Below the pieces are notes generated by a model. The model did not search any database, had not been told where the DNA came from, and worked only from the letters and a program-made list of their open reading frames with translations. A stretch of 64,000 nt of DNA from Alphaproteobacteria bacterium HGW-Alphaproteobacteria-3 (GTDB lineage Bacteria > Pseudomonadota > Alphaproteobacteria > Parvibaculales > Parvibaculaceae), in the NCBI GenBank assembly GCA_002842875.1, contig PHEF01000020.1:1-64000 (forward strand). Direction: 5' to 3'. Shown here in pieces: positions 25,914 to 34,378 of this stretch (the stretch's first letter is position 1; the number at the start of each line of letters is the position of its first letter). Made by a program: the position numbers and the translations under genes.

Positions 25914-26258
25914 ATGCGACACAAACTGCCGGTTGTTACAACATTGGCGATGTTCGCGTTTGCGCCGGCAGCGGGCGCTGTCACCCTTACAAATCTGGAC
26001 GGCAACAGCGTACAAATCCTGGTTTGCGATGAAAATTGTCCGTCGGACGACGAATATTGGGGATCCGCGTTCGATTTTTGGCTAGCGCCGGGCGAAACGA
26101 AAACATTCGCGTGCAGCGGCGAGTGTTTCGTCGGGTCTTATTACGACGGACACTCCCCAACCCTGGGCGACATGGCCGTGGCGGACGACGACGAAATGTT
26201 TAGCGGTGACGAGCACGGCTACATACAAAATGGGTTCGCTGTGCACACCCCGAAGTGA
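25914..26258 (+). CDS. Small secreted cysteine-containing protein, unknown
   Basis: The 114-residue product has a signal peptide (MRHKLPVVTTLAMFAFAPAAGAV, cleavage near residue 22) and an acidic mature domain with four cysteines (LVCDENCPSDDE and FACSGECFVG) that could form two disulfides. I recognise no family. Base composition is visibly less G+C-rich than the surrounding genes. It is the only gene between the imperfect inverted repeats at 25816-25829 and 26312-26325, so it may be cargo of a small mobile or recombined segment. GGGAGAAACC lies 8-17 bases upstream of the start. Confidence 0.6.
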   Translation: MRHKLPVVTTLAMFAFAPAAGAVTLTNLDGNSVQILVCDENCPSDDEYWGSAFDFWLAPGETKTFACSGECFVGSYYDGHSPTLGDMAVADDDEMFSGDEHGYIQNGFAVHTPK

Positions 26259-26311
26259 GCCGTGGAGAATCGAGCCCGACACCAATTACAGGCAATTCCG
26301 TTACCAATTGC

Positions 26312-26325
26312 GGGGACACGATACC
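26312..26325 (-). repeat. Right imperfect terminal inverted repeat of small insert
   Basis: GGGGACACGATACC is the inverted partner of 25816-25829. Sequences of this form (GGTATCGTGTCCCC) recur at the ends of small elements in various bacteria; that is recollection, not a search. Between here and 26382 no gene is visible. Confidence 0.5.
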
Positions 26326-26381
26326 TGACTCCCCCGTGCGTCGCGGGCCTGGGGCCGGGCTAGTAGCGTTTGAGGGGGCGT

Positions 26382-26476
26382 CCGATCCGCATCGAACCCC
26401 TGCCGATGAAGAAGGCGCAGGCGCGGTTTCTGGCGCGTTTCGAGGAACTGACCGAGGGGCGCGGCGCCGGCAAGTG
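26382..26476 (+). pseudogene. Displaced 3' end of the HD-domain gene
   Basis: The stretch 26382-26450 matches 25723-25791 at 68 of 69 bases (one C-to-T change, Thr to Met). In the same relative frame it continues to TEGRGAGK and a stop at 26474-26476. It has no start of its own. It is either the original tail displaced by an insertion, or the remnant of a second gene copy. Confidence 0.75.
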
Positions 26477-26595
26477 ACGGTTTCCTCTGGATTTCCGCCC
26501 GACTTTGCACAAATCTGTGTTATTGGAATCGTATAGTCGATTCCGAATATCCGCGTCCTTTTTGTGCCGTCCGATTCGAGATCCCGTCAGAGCGA

Positions 26596-27106
26596 ATGAT
26601 GATTTATGTAAGCCCCCTCAGTGCGGTTCCGGATGCGATCAGGGAAGTGAAGCCCTCGCATCTCGTGAGCCTGCTCGATCCCGACACGATGATCGACACG
26701 CCGCAGGGCATCCTGCCCACGCAGCATCTGCGCCTCGGCGTGAACGACATTGCCGAGGAAATCGACGATCTCGTGCCGCCCGGCGTCGAGCATGTGGCCG
26801 AACTCATCGCTTTCGTGCAGGCATGGGACCGGAAGAGCCCGCTGCTCGTTCACTGCTGGGCGGGGATCAGCCGGTCGACGGCGGCCGCCTTCATCGCGCT
26901 CTGCGCGCTCAACGAGGGACATCCGGAAGACGAACTTGCCCGTCTCGTGCGCGCCTGCGGTTCGCATGCACATCCCAACCGGCTGATGGTGCGTCATGCC
27001 GACAGCCTGCTGAAGCGCGAGGGGCGCATGTCGGCGCGCCTGCTGGGAAGGCGAACTCTTCTCCATCCCTCTTCGTCCCGCCGCTCTTCGCACCAGCCGG
27101 GGTTGA
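26596..27106 (+). pseudogene. Tyrosine phosphatase-like protein, frame disrupted near C terminus
   Basis: The first ~145 residues match the alphaproteobacterial tyrosine-phosphatase-superfamily group: N-terminal YVSPLSAVPD, the P-loop HCWAGISRS (Cys-x5-Arg) and a C-terminal HPNRLMVRHADSLLKREGRM. After GRMSA the frame shifts into unrelated Arg-rich sequence. The expected C terminus (EGELFSIPLRP and a stop at 27104-27106) lies in a different frame right after. A short segment, perhaps 8-12 codons, appears to be missing around 27030-27045. The P-loop is intact, so the truncated or misread protein might retain activity. The next gene starts 7 bases after the restored stop. The substrate is unknown. 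Confidence 0.7.
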
Positions 27107-27112
27107 AGCGCG

Positions 27113-28168
27113 ATGGCCGAGGTTGTGTCCAAGCCCTCCGTCCAGTCCGCCGCCGAAGCGGCGATGCGCGCCGACAAGGCCGTCGTCATCGGGCTCAATG
27201 CCGCCATCGTCACCGTTCTGGACTACGAGCCGAAAATCCTCGTCGTGCCGCATGACGAAGCGGACGGCACGGGCGGCTGGGATGCGCTGCCCTTCGGCCC
27301 ATTCAATCCGATGGAGCACCGCACGCTCGAAATCGGCTTGCGCTCCTGGGTGCAGGAACAGACGCAACTCGAACTCGGCTATGTCGAACAGCTCTACACG
27401 TTCGGCGATCGCGGGCGGCACGCGCTCGAAATCGAGACGCCGGGCGAACATGTCGTCTCGGTCGGCTATCTCGCACTGACGCGCAGCCGCGACGAAGCGA
27501 CGAAAGGTGCGGCCTGGCGCGACTGGTACCAGCATTTCCCGTGGGAAGACTGGCGCGACGGCAAGCCGCCGATCGTCGATCAGGTGATCGTGCCACTGCT
27601 CCGCGAATGGGTGGCGAAGCAATCGGAAGCCTCGCCGCAGGAACTCGCGCGCGGCAAGCGGCGCGACCGGATGCGGCTCTGCTTCGGCGTGGACGGCGTT
27701 CAATGGGACGACGAGAAAGCGCTGGAGCGCTATGAGCTTCTCTACAGCGCGGGCCTGCTGCTGGAAGCGGCGCGCGACGGGCGTCCCAACGCGCAGCATC
27801 TCTTCAAGGGCAAGACGCCGCAGCTCGGCCGGCCGATGCAGTTCGACCATCGCCGCATTCTTGCGACCGCGATGAGCCGGCTGCGCGCCAAGATCAAATA
27901 CCGCCCGGTCGCCTTCGAGCTGATGCCGACGGCCTTCACGCTCTACGAATTGCAAAAGACGGTGGAGGCGCTGCTCGGGCTCCACGTGCACAAGCAGAAT
28001 TTTCGCCGCCTCGTCGAGAATGCAGGCCTCGTGGAACGCACGGGCCGCATGTCGACGCGCACCGGCGGGCGGCCCGCCGAGCAGTTCCGCTTCCGCCGCG
28101 AGGTGCTGAACGAGCGCCCGGCGCCGGGCCTCAAGCTCGCCCCGTCGCGCAGCCGCGCGAATAGCTGA
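27113..28168 (+). CDS. nadQ: NAD biosynthesis transcriptional regulator, NadQ type (Nudix + winged helix)
   Basis: The 351-residue product matches the alphaproteobacterial NAD regulator group (COG4111) related to NrtR. An N-terminal Nudix-fold domain (residues ~20-160) has a degenerate Nudix box: the segment around NPMEHRTLEIGLRSWVQEQ lacks the full catalytic REUxEE pattern, which fits ligand sensing instead of hydrolysis. A linker follows, then a C-terminal winged-helix domain (residues ~270-345: HKQNFRRLVENAGLVERTG and GGRPAEQFRFRR). Such regulators repress nadABC when NAD or a derivative is abundant. nadABC lies 2.5 kb downstream, separated by the HipA island, and has two palindromes at its promoter. 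Start 27113 is an ATG just after the phosphatase-like gene. Confidence 0.85.
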   Translation: MAEVVSKPSVQSAAEAAMRADKAVVIGLNAAIVTVLDYEPKILVVPHDEADGTGGWDALPFGPFNPMEHRTLEIGLRSWVQEQTQLELGYVEQLYTFGDRGRHALEIETPGEHVVSVGYLALTRSRDEATKGAAWRDWYQHFPWEDWRDGKPPIVDQVIVPLLREWVAKQSEASPQELARGKRRDRMRLCFGVDGVQWDDEKALERYELLYSAGLLLEAARDGRPNAQHLFKGKTPQLGRPMQFDHRRILATAMSRLRAKIKYRPVAFELMPTAFTLYELQKTVEALLGLHVHKQNFRRLVENAGLVERTGRMSTRTGGRPAEQFRFRREVLNERPAPGLKLAPSRSRANS

Positions 28169-28369
28169 TGTTAAACCATAACTTCCTTTTTATACACAAC
28201 ATGAAGTTCGCAAATTATTATTAAGTCATAACTTAGTAAAATCACGATAAATGATAAAAATAATACATAAATTCCTTTTTCTTGACTCGTAAAATGTAAT
28301 AAGATATTTTTTTCTAAATTCGTGATTTGTAATAGATATCCTACAAAAAGTAATTTATAGATTAATAAC
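28169..28369. other. AT-rich intergenic tract upstream of the HipA gene
   Basis: About 200 bases are strongly A+T-rich in an otherwise G+C-rich window. They mark the left edge of an island running to 30516. A promoter-like pair is the only signal I can support. A hydrophobic frame on the minus strand is more likely chance coding in low-complexity sequence. Confidence 0.8.
28282..28310 (+). promoter_or_regulatory. Probable promoter of the HipA/XRE operon
   Basis: TTGACT (28282-28287) and TATTTT (28305-28310) are separated by 17 bases and lie 60 bases before the kinase start codon. The downstream leader is A+T-rich and has no clear ribosome-binding site. Confidence 0.55.
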
Positions 28370-29533
28370 ATGGTACGTGTCGCTAAAATCCTGTTCAAAG
28401 ACACCCTTGCCGGCACATTGACCGAGACCGTCAGTGGCGGATCCCGCTTTGTCTATGCGCAAGACCGCACCGCACCTATCGCCTGTTGCCTGCCGGTCGC
28501 GCGGCGTGAACACGAGTGGCCGCAGGGGCTGCACCCCTTCTTCCAGCACCTGGCGCCCGAGGGCTGGCTTCGTGAAAAACAGGCCAGGACAGCAGATATC
28601 CGCGAGCAAGACGATTTCGGACTGCTACTGAGATACGGGGCGGACTGCATCGGCGCCGTCAGCATCATAAACGACGGCGGCAATCCACCGTCCGCTCCCG
28701 TGAACAAGGAGAGCGTAAATCCGGCGCGTACTGTCTCTGGCGTACAGAAAAAATGTCTGGCCGTTAAAGACGGCAATGGTTTTAGTCCGGCCGGCTCCGA
28801 AGGTCCGGCGCCCTACATAGCCAAATTCAATTCAGAAAATCTCTCCACTCTCGTGCGCAATGAATTCCTCACCCTTCGCTGGTGCGCCGCCGTACTCGGC
28901 GAGGGCGAAGTCACCGAGTTCAAGCTGGCGCACGTCTCCGGGATAAATGAACAGGCACTCGTCGTTACGAGGTTCGATCGAACGCAAGGCGGTAAAAAAC
29001 TGCGGCTGGAGGACTTCGCGCAAATTCTTTGCAAGCCACGCGAGCAGGATTACAGCGGGAAATACAGATCCAGCTACGAGGAAGTCGCTCATGCTATTTC
29101 GGAGCACTCGTCGCGCCCAGAGATCGACATCGCTAAATTCTTTCGTCGGCTGATCGTATTTTCGCTCATTGGCAACTGCGATGGTCACCTGAAAAACTTC
29201 TCCTTGCTGGAGACGGACACGGGGCTGCGACTTTCACCACTCTATGATGTTGTGAATACGGTCATTTATAACGGCTACGATCAAAATCTAGCCCTTCCCA
29301 TCGGCGGCAGACCGATTCCGTTCGAGAGCGTTACGCGCCCCTTCCTAGAATCGTTCGGTCGGGACATAGGCCTACCTGCCCGGGCCATCGGGCAGACATT
29401 TGAACAGTTGAAGCGGCGGGTAAAAAAGGCAACTTCAACCATTGAGCCACCCGCCGCTGAACCGCCGGATGGATTTGTCACACGTTTCAACGAGATCGTG
29501 AGCGGAGCATGCCTGAGAATTCTGGCGGAATAA
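28370..29533 (+). CDS. hipA: HipA-family serine/threonine kinase toxin
   Basis: HipA-type kinases phosphorylate tRNA synthetases or other targets and stop growth. The 387-residue product contains the N-terminal HipA domain (residues 1-100: FKDTLAGTLTET and FFQHLAPEGWLREK) and the kinase core. The latter has the SGVQKK loop (123-128), an ATP-anchoring lysine in YIAKF (Lys152), the catalytic loop GNCDGHLKNFSLL (268-280) and the metal-binding PLYDVV (290-295). All key residues appear intact. Classical HipA is about 50 residues longer. The start codon follows an A+T-rich leader. The gene overlaps the next, an XRE-domain fusion, by 25 bases; the order is kinase first, the reverse of E. coli hipBA. 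The name rests on family; targets are unknown. Confidence 0.88.
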   Translation: MVRVAKILFKDTLAGTLTETVSGGSRFVYAQDRTAPIACCLPVARREHEWPQGLHPFFQHLAPEGWLREKQARTADIREQDDFGLLLRYGADCIGAVSIINDGGNPPSAPVNKESVNPARTVSGVQKKCLAVKDGNGFSPAGSEGPAPYIAKFNSENLSTLVRNEFLTLRWCAAVLGEGEVTEFKLAHVSGINEQALVVTRFDRTQGGKKLRLEDFAQILCKPREQDYSGKYRSSYEEVAHAISEHSSRPEIDIAKFFRRLIVFSLIGNCDGHLKNFSLLETDTGLRLSPLYDVVNTVIYNGYDQNLALPIGGRPIPFESVTRPFLESFGRDIGLPARAIGQTFEQLKRRVKKATSTIEPPAAEPPDGFVTRFNEIVSGACLRILAE

Positions 29534-30516
29534 TTCCTCTTGACTGGCAGGCGCTGGTCGATGAGGCAAAACGCCGGCGCAAAGCCGAAAAGCTGACGCA
29601 GAAAGAACACGCGGCGCTCGCCGGGGTAAGTATTCCAACCATGATTTCATTTGAGCGTGGAGAGGAAACACTGACACTTGGCAAAGCCTTCGACATTTTG
29701 CGGGTGGTCGCTCTCGTCCGCGAGACAGATCGGAGCGGCGTGCAGGCAAACTTCGTGAAAGAAGCCTTTGCGCGATGGCGTAGGCTCACCGCGAAGCTGT
29801 CGGAAGATTCTCCGGGCCGGTTTGCCGATGGCTGGTATCGCATTGACTACGAACTCGTGGGCGATCTTAGAGATGTCAGCCTTACCGAATTGGAAGAATT
29901 TCTTGCCAAGGCCAAGGTGAGACACACCGGATGGGCCATGTTCTGGATTCCGACTCGCCCGGAAATTACGCCACGAGAAATCGATGGCACACTCGAATGC
30001 TGGCACGCACCCAACGAGATCGACAAAGAAAGAATGTTCGACGATCCAGCTCATTGCGATTTTTGGAGAGCCGCACCGGAAGGCCGGATGTTCCTAATGA
30101 GAGGATATCAAGAAGACTCCGTCGAAACATTTCCACCGCGCACGATATTCGATACGACGCTCGTCATATGGCGCTTGAGCGAGGCGCTTTTGCATGCAAA
30201 CCGCATGGCCTTGCTTATGCGCAGGTCCGAGGGAGACGAGATCACTGTCAAGCTGCGCGCGATGTATACAGGTTTAACAGGCCGTATTCTGAGAAGTTGG
30301 GCCAACCCTCAGTGGGATCCGGTTATTGATCGGCAACCGGCGCGAAGCGACGAATGTGTCGTCGAAACGATCACTCCTGCGACCTCTATCGAGGATCGGC
30401 TCGCCCATCTCGTTTTTCCGCTTGTGACCTCCATCTATGAACGGTTCGGGGTGACGGGTATCCCCTTTGAGGCGATCGAACGCGAAGTCCGCCGGTTTCG
30501 CCAGAGTCGCGTTTGA
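29509..30516 (+). CDS. XRE (HipB-like) regulator fused to a large C-terminal domain
   Basis: The 335-residue product has an N-terminal helix-turn-helix of the HipB type (residues ~13-70: LTQKEHAALAGVSIPTMISFERG) that would serve as antitoxin and autorepressor for the adjacent kinase. Instead of stopping at ~90 residues like HipB, it continues with a ~240-residue domain: WYRIDYELVGDLRDVSLTE, WAMFWIPTRPEITPREIDG, CDFWRAAPEGRMFLMRGYQEDS and a helical end. From memory this domain resembles the C-terminal part of some AlbA_2/Schlafen-type ATP-binding proteins; I cannot confirm that without a search. It overlaps the kinase gene by 25 bases, so translation is coupled. The domain may sense a trigger or act directly. 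No second effector gene is present. Confidence 0.8.
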   Translation: MPENSGGIIPLDWQALVDEAKRRRKAEKLTQKEHAALAGVSIPTMISFERGEETLTLGKAFDILRVVALVRETDRSGVQANFVKEAFARWRRLTAKLSEDSPGRFADGWYRIDYELVGDLRDVSLTELEEFLAKAKVRHTGWAMFWIPTRPEITPREIDGTLECWHAPNEIDKERMFDDPAHCDFWRAAPEGRMFLMRGYQEDSVETFPPRTIFDTTLVIWRLSEALLHANRMALLMRRSEGDEITVKLRAMYTGLTGRILRSWANPQWDPVIDRQPARSDECVVETITPATSIEDRLAHLVFPLVTSIYERFGVTGIPFEAIEREVRRFRQSRV

Positions 30517-30566
30517 CTCCAAGCCTCTTTCTTCCCGCTTCTTGAAATCCGTCGTTACGCCCCCCT

Positions 30567-30608
30567 TATAATTGGCATTGACGGGGTTAATGCTCAGTCG
30601 TAGCATAA
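30567..30608 (+). promoter_or_regulatory. nadA promoter region with palindromic operator 1
   Basis: TAATGCT (30588-30594) and AGCATAA (30602-30608) form an inverted repeat with a 7-base spacer. Two promoter readings are possible: TTGACG (30578-30583) with TAGCAT (30601-30606) at 17-base spacing, so that the operator covers the -10; or TTGAAA (30542-30547) with TATAAT (30567-30572) at 19-base spacing. Both place the palindrome where a repressor would act. Confidence 0.6.
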
Positions 30609-30686
30609 GCCTCGAAGTTGAGCCCGGCCCCCTTCCCGGTCCTCTGGCGACATGAAGATGGGTGCCGGCGTTTTTGATAGCTCTTT

Positions 30687-30705
30687 TATACTCAGTTTGA
30701 GCATA
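30687..30705. promoter_or_regulatory. nadA operator 2 (NadQ-type palindrome)
   Basis: TATACTCA-GTT-TGAGCATA is an inverted repeat with one mismatch in each 8-base arm pair. It shares the CTCAGT core with operator 1 and lies 27 bases before the nadA start. It fits my recollection of NadQ sites (TGCTCA-N3-TGAGCA form). Regulation by the gene at 27113 is inferred. Confidence 0.6.
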
Positions 30706-30731
30706 TAGGAGCGCAGCTCAGGGAGGCCGCC

Positions 30732-31805
30732 ATGGCCCTCGCAGGTGAAATGCAGCAGAAGACGGGCGCGCCCAAGCCCGCGGCGCGCGCGTTCAAGCCG
30801 CTGGAGATGCCCGAGCTCGAATATACGCCCGGGCTCGCCAGGGAAATGGCGCCGCTCTACGAGAAGGTGAAACACGTCATCCCTTCCATCGAGTGGCCCT
30901 TCTTCGCGCCCTATATCCACGCGATCAACAGGCTGAAAAAGGAGCGCGGCGCGGTCGTGCTGGCGCATAACTACCAGACGCCGGAAATCTTCCACTGCGT
31001 GAGCGACATCGCGGGCGACAGCCTGCAGCTCGCAAAGGAAGCGGCGAAGGTGGATGCCGATGTGATCGTCCAGTGCGGCGTGCACTTCATGGCCGAGACC
31101 TCGAAGCTGCTGAACCCGGAAAAGACCGTTCTCATTCCGGACGTGAAGGCGGGCTGCTCGCTTGCCGATTCGATCACGGGCGCCGATGTGCGCCTGCTCC
31201 GCAAAAAGTTTCCCGGCGTGCCGGTCGTCACCTACGTGAACACGTCGGCGGAGGTGAAGGCGGAGAGCGATATCTGCTGCACGTCTTCCAATGCGCTGCA
31301 GGTCGTCGAGAGCTTCGGCACGGACCGCGTGCTTTGCATTCCCGACGAATTCCTCGCGAAGAACATCGCGAAGCAGACAAGCGTGAAAATCCTCACCTGG
31401 AAGGGCCATTGCGAAGTGCATGAGCGCTTCACGGCGGAGGAACTTCGCCAGTATCGCCGGGACGATCCGAACATCGTCATCATCGCGCATCCCGAATGCC
31501 CGCCCGAAGTCGTCGAGGAAGCGGATTTCTCCGGCTCGACTTCCGGCATGATCAACTGGGTGAAGGAACACCAGCCCAAGCGCGTCGTCATGGTGACGGA
31601 ATGCTCCATGAGCGACAATGTGGCGGTGGAAAACCCCAACGTCGAATTCGTGCGGCCCTGCAACCTCTGCCCGCATATGAAGCGGATCTCGCTGAAGAAC
31701 ATTCTCGAGAGCCTCGTCTATATGCGCGAGGAAGTGACGGTCGATCCGGCGGTGGCCGTGCGTGCGCGCGCCGCCGTGGAGCGGATGATCAATCTCGGCA
31801 ACTGA
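30732..31805 (+). CDS. nadA: Quinolinate synthase A
   Basis: NadA condenses iminoaspartate with dihydroxyacetone phosphate to quinolinate, using a [4Fe-4S] cluster. The 357-residue product has the three-fold repeated fold and the cluster cysteines in [20 protein letters not shown] and [10 protein letters not shown]. The HNYQTPE motif near the N terminus binds substrate. The N-terminal extension of about 50 residues is usual in alphaproteobacteria. It is the first gene of nadABC, with nadB 28 bases downstream, and two palindromic operators precede it. Confidence 0.95.
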   Translation: MALAGEMQQKTGAPKPAARAFKPLEMPELEYTPGLAREMAPLYEKVKHVIPSIEWPFFAPYIHAINRLKKERGAVVLAHNYQTPEIFHCVSDIAGDSLQLAKEAAKVDADVIVQCGVHFMAETSKLLNPEKTVLIPDVKAGCSLADSITGADVRLLRKKFPGVPVVTYVNTSAEVKAESDICCTSSNALQVVESFGTDRVLCIPDEFLAKNIAKQTSVKILTWKGHCEVHERFTAEELRQYRRDDPNIVIIAHPECPPEVVEEADFSGSTSGMINWVKEHQPKRVVMVTECSMSDNVAVENPNVEFVRPCNLCPHMKRISLKNILESLVYMREEVTVDPAVAVRARAAVERMINLGN

Positions 31806-31833
31806 GCTTCGGGCTCCATCTGGAGAAGCCGTC

Positions 31834-33447
31834 ATGGCACAGGGCAACATCGTCGATGCCGGCGACGTTCTGATCGTCGGTGCGGGTCTGGCAGGTCTTT
31901 TCACGGCGCTGAAGCTCGCGCCCCGCCCCGTCACCGTGCTCGCGGGCGCGCCCATCGGCGATGGCGCGTCGAGCGCCTGGGCGCAGGGCGGCATCGCGGC
32001 AGCCATCGAGCCCGGCGACACGCCCCAATCCCACGCCGCCGATACGATCGCGGCGGGTGCGGGCACAGTCGACGAGGAAGCCGCGCTTTCCATCGCCCAG
32101 GAAGCGGCCGTTCGCATCGAGGACCTTCTCCGGCTCGGCGTGCCCTTCGACCGCGACATCGAGGGCAAGCTCGCCGTCGGCCGCGAGGCCGCGCACAGCC
32201 GCCGGCGCATCGTTCATGTGAAAGGCGACCAGGCGGGCAAGGCGATCATGCAGGCGCTCGTCGCCGCGGTGCGCGCCTGCCCCTCCATCCGCGTGATGGA
32301 GGGCTTGTCGGCCTATGAACTCGCCATCGAGAACGGGCGCGCGGCGGGCGTCTTCGCGCGGCCCGCCCATGCGGCGACGGCGCCGCAGCCGCTGCTCATC
32401 AAGGCGCGCGCCGTCGTGCTCGCGTCGGGCGGCGTCGGCCAGCTTTTTGCCGTCACCACCAATCCCCTGCAGGCGCGCGGCGAAGGCGTTGCCATGGCGG
32501 CGCGCGCGGGCGCCATCATCGCCGATCCGGAATTCGTGCAGTTCCATCCGACGGCGATTGCCTCGATGCGCGATCCCGCGCCGCTCGTCACCGAAGCGCT
32601 GCGCGGCGAAGGCGCGATCCTCGTCAACAAGGCGGGACAGCGCTTCATGCTCGCGATCCATGAGGATGCCGAACTCGGGCCGCGCGACATCGTGGCGCGC
32701 GCCATCTTCCGCGAGATCGCGGCGGGGCGCGGCGCCTTCCTCGATGCGCGGGCGGCGCTGGGCGAGCGTTTCGCCAGCGCCTTCCCCACCGTCTACGAGA
32801 ATTGCCGCTCGCTCGGCATCGACCCGGCGCGAGAGCCGATCCCCGTTGCACCCGCCGCGCATTACCACATGGGCGGCATCCATGTGGACGCGCGGGGCCG
32901 CAGCACCGTCGAGGGGCTGTGGGCCTGCGGCGAGGTCGCCTCCACCGGCATGCATGGCGCGAACAGGCTCGCCAGCAACTCGCTCCTCGAAGCCATCGTC
33001 TATGGTGCGCGCATCGCCGCCGATATCGACGGTTCCGTGCCTGGCGCGCGCGCCGGACGCGACATCGCGCCGCCGCTGATCGGCTCGGTCTCCACGCCCG
33101 ACACGCCTTTTGCGAGCCAGCTCCGGCAGATCATGACGGCCCATGCCGGTGTCGAGCGCGACGGCGCGGGCCTCGCCTTCGCGCTCACCGAGATCGCACG
33201 CCTCGAACGTGCGGCAGGCGCGGCGAGCCTCTTCGGCAATATCGCGACGACGGCAAAGCTCATTGCCGCGTCCGCCTATGCGCGCGAGGAAAGCCGCGGC
33301 GGGCACTACCGCAGCGACTTCACCGAGCCACGCGCGCCCTGGCGGCACCGCAGCTTCATCACGCTGAAGGAGGCGACGCGCATCGCCGATGCCGCCATCG
33401 AAACGCTCCCCGCTTCGCAAGCGGCCGACGCACAGGTAAGCGCATGA
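31834..33447 (+). CDS. nadB: L-aspartate oxidase
   Basis: NadB oxidises L-aspartate to iminoaspartate for quinolinate synthesis, using FAD. The 537-residue product has the dinucleotide-binding [15 protein letters not shown] at the N terminus, [11 protein letters not shown], a substrate-binding [20 protein letters not shown] (family catalytic His), and [22 protein letters not shown] in the FAD domain. It fits the succinate dehydrogenase/fumarate reductase flavoprotein family. Its stop overlaps the nadC start (ATGA). Confidence 0.94.
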   Translation: MAQGNIVDAGDVLIVGAGLAGLFTALKLAPRPVTVLAGAPIGDGASSAWAQGGIAAAIEPGDTPQSHAADTIAAGAGTVDEEAALSIAQEAAVRIEDLLRLGVPFDRDIEGKLAVGREAAHSRRRIVHVKGDQAGKAIMQALVAAVRACPSIRVMEGLSAYELAIENGRAAGVFARPAHAATAPQPLLIKARAVVLASGGVGQLFAVTTNPLQARGEGVAMAARAGAIIADPEFVQFHPTAIASMRDPAPLVTEALRGEGAILVNKAGQRFMLAIHEDAELGPRDIVARAIFREIAAGRGAFLDARAALGERFASAFPTVYENCRSLGIDPAREPIPVAPAAHYHMGGIHVDARGRSTVEGLWACGEVASTGMHGANRLASNSLLEAIVYGARIAADIDGSVPGARAGRDIAPPLIGSVSTPDTPFASQLRQIMTAHAGVERDGAGLAFALTEIARLERAAGAASLFGNIATTAKLIAASAYAREESRGGHYRSDFTEPRAPWRHRSFITLKEATRIADAAIETLPASQAADAQVSA

Positions 33448-34307
33448 CGCTGACGCCCCTTCCCTCGCTCATGATCGAGCCCGCGGTTCTGGCCGCGCTC
33501 GCCGAAGATCTTGGCCGCGCCGGCGACATCACCACGCAGGCGACGGTGCCCGCGGAGGCGAAGGCGCGCGTGCTTCTCAATGCGCGCCAGTCCGGCCGCG
33601 TTGCCGGCCTCGATTGCGCGCGCATGGCCTTCCGGCTTGTCGATCCGTCGCTGAGAGTGGCCGTGGTGAAAGGCGACGGTTCGGACGTGGAGCCCGGCGA
33701 CACCATCGCCGCCATCGAGGGGCCCGCGCGCGGCATCCTTACCGGCGAGCGCGTGGCGCTCAACTTTCTCGGGCACATGTCCGGCATCGCGACGGCAACG
33801 CGCGAAATCGCGCGGGCGATCGAAGGCACAAAGGCGCATGTCTGCTGCACGCGCAAGACGACGCCGGGGCTTCGCATTTTCGAGAAGTATGCGGTGCGCG
33901 CGGGCGGCGGCATGAACCACCGCTTCGGCCTTGACGATGCCGTTCTCATCAAGGACAACCATATCGCCGTTTCCGGCGGCATCGCGGCGGCGATTTCGCG
34001 CGCGAAAGCCGCGAGCGGTCATATGGTGAAGATCGAGGTGGAGGTCGATACGCTCGACCAGCTCGACGAGGCGCTCGCCGCCGGTGTCGATGCGGTGCTG
34101 CTCGACAACATGACGCCGGCGATGCTCGCCGAGGCCGTGCGCCGGATCGGCGGGCGCGCCATCGCCGAAGCGTCCGGCCGCATCACCGCCGAAACGGCGC
34201 CCGCCATCGCGGCCAGCGGCGTCGACCTCATCTCCTGCGGCTGGATCACGCATTCCGCGCCCTGCCTCGACATCGGCCTCGACTTTGATAGTTTGACGGC
34301 GTCCTGA
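33444..34307 (+). CDS. nadC: Nicotinate-nucleotide pyrophosphorylase (carboxylating)
   Basis: NadC converts quinolinate and PRPP to nicotinate mononucleotide with loss of CO2. The 287-residue product shows [11 protein letters not shown], the [11 protein letters not shown] segment, the [29 protein letters not shown] active-site stretch (with its basic residues) and [10 protein letters not shown] near the phosphate site. The start at 33444 overlaps the nadB stop by 4 bases. It completes the de novo NAD operon nadA-nadB-nadC. Confidence 0.94.
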   Translation: MTLTPLPSLMIEPAVLAALAEDLGRAGDITTQATVPAEAKARVLLNARQSGRVAGLDCARMAFRLVDPSLRVAVVKGDGSDVEPGDTIAAIEGPARGILTGERVALNFLGHMSGIATATREIARAIEGTKAHVCCTRKTTPGLRIFEKYAVRAGGGMNHRFGLDDAVLIKDNHIAVSGGIAAAISRAKAASGHMVKIEVEVDTLDQLDEALAAGVDAVLLDNMTPAMLAEAVRRIGGRAIAEASGRITAETAPAIAASGVDLISCGWITHSAPCLDIGLDFDSLTAS

Positions 34308-34378
34308 ACGCCTTCCCGCTTTCCCCCTCCCGAGAACTGGACTACGGTCCAGAAAATCAAAAGCACAGGGATGCGGCC

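Noticed and set aside
28171-28416. Hydrophobic 81-residue frame on the minus strand across the A+T-rich tract
   Set aside because: It overlaps the hipA start and arises in low-complexity A+T-rich DNA; no ribosome site or family resemblance was seen.
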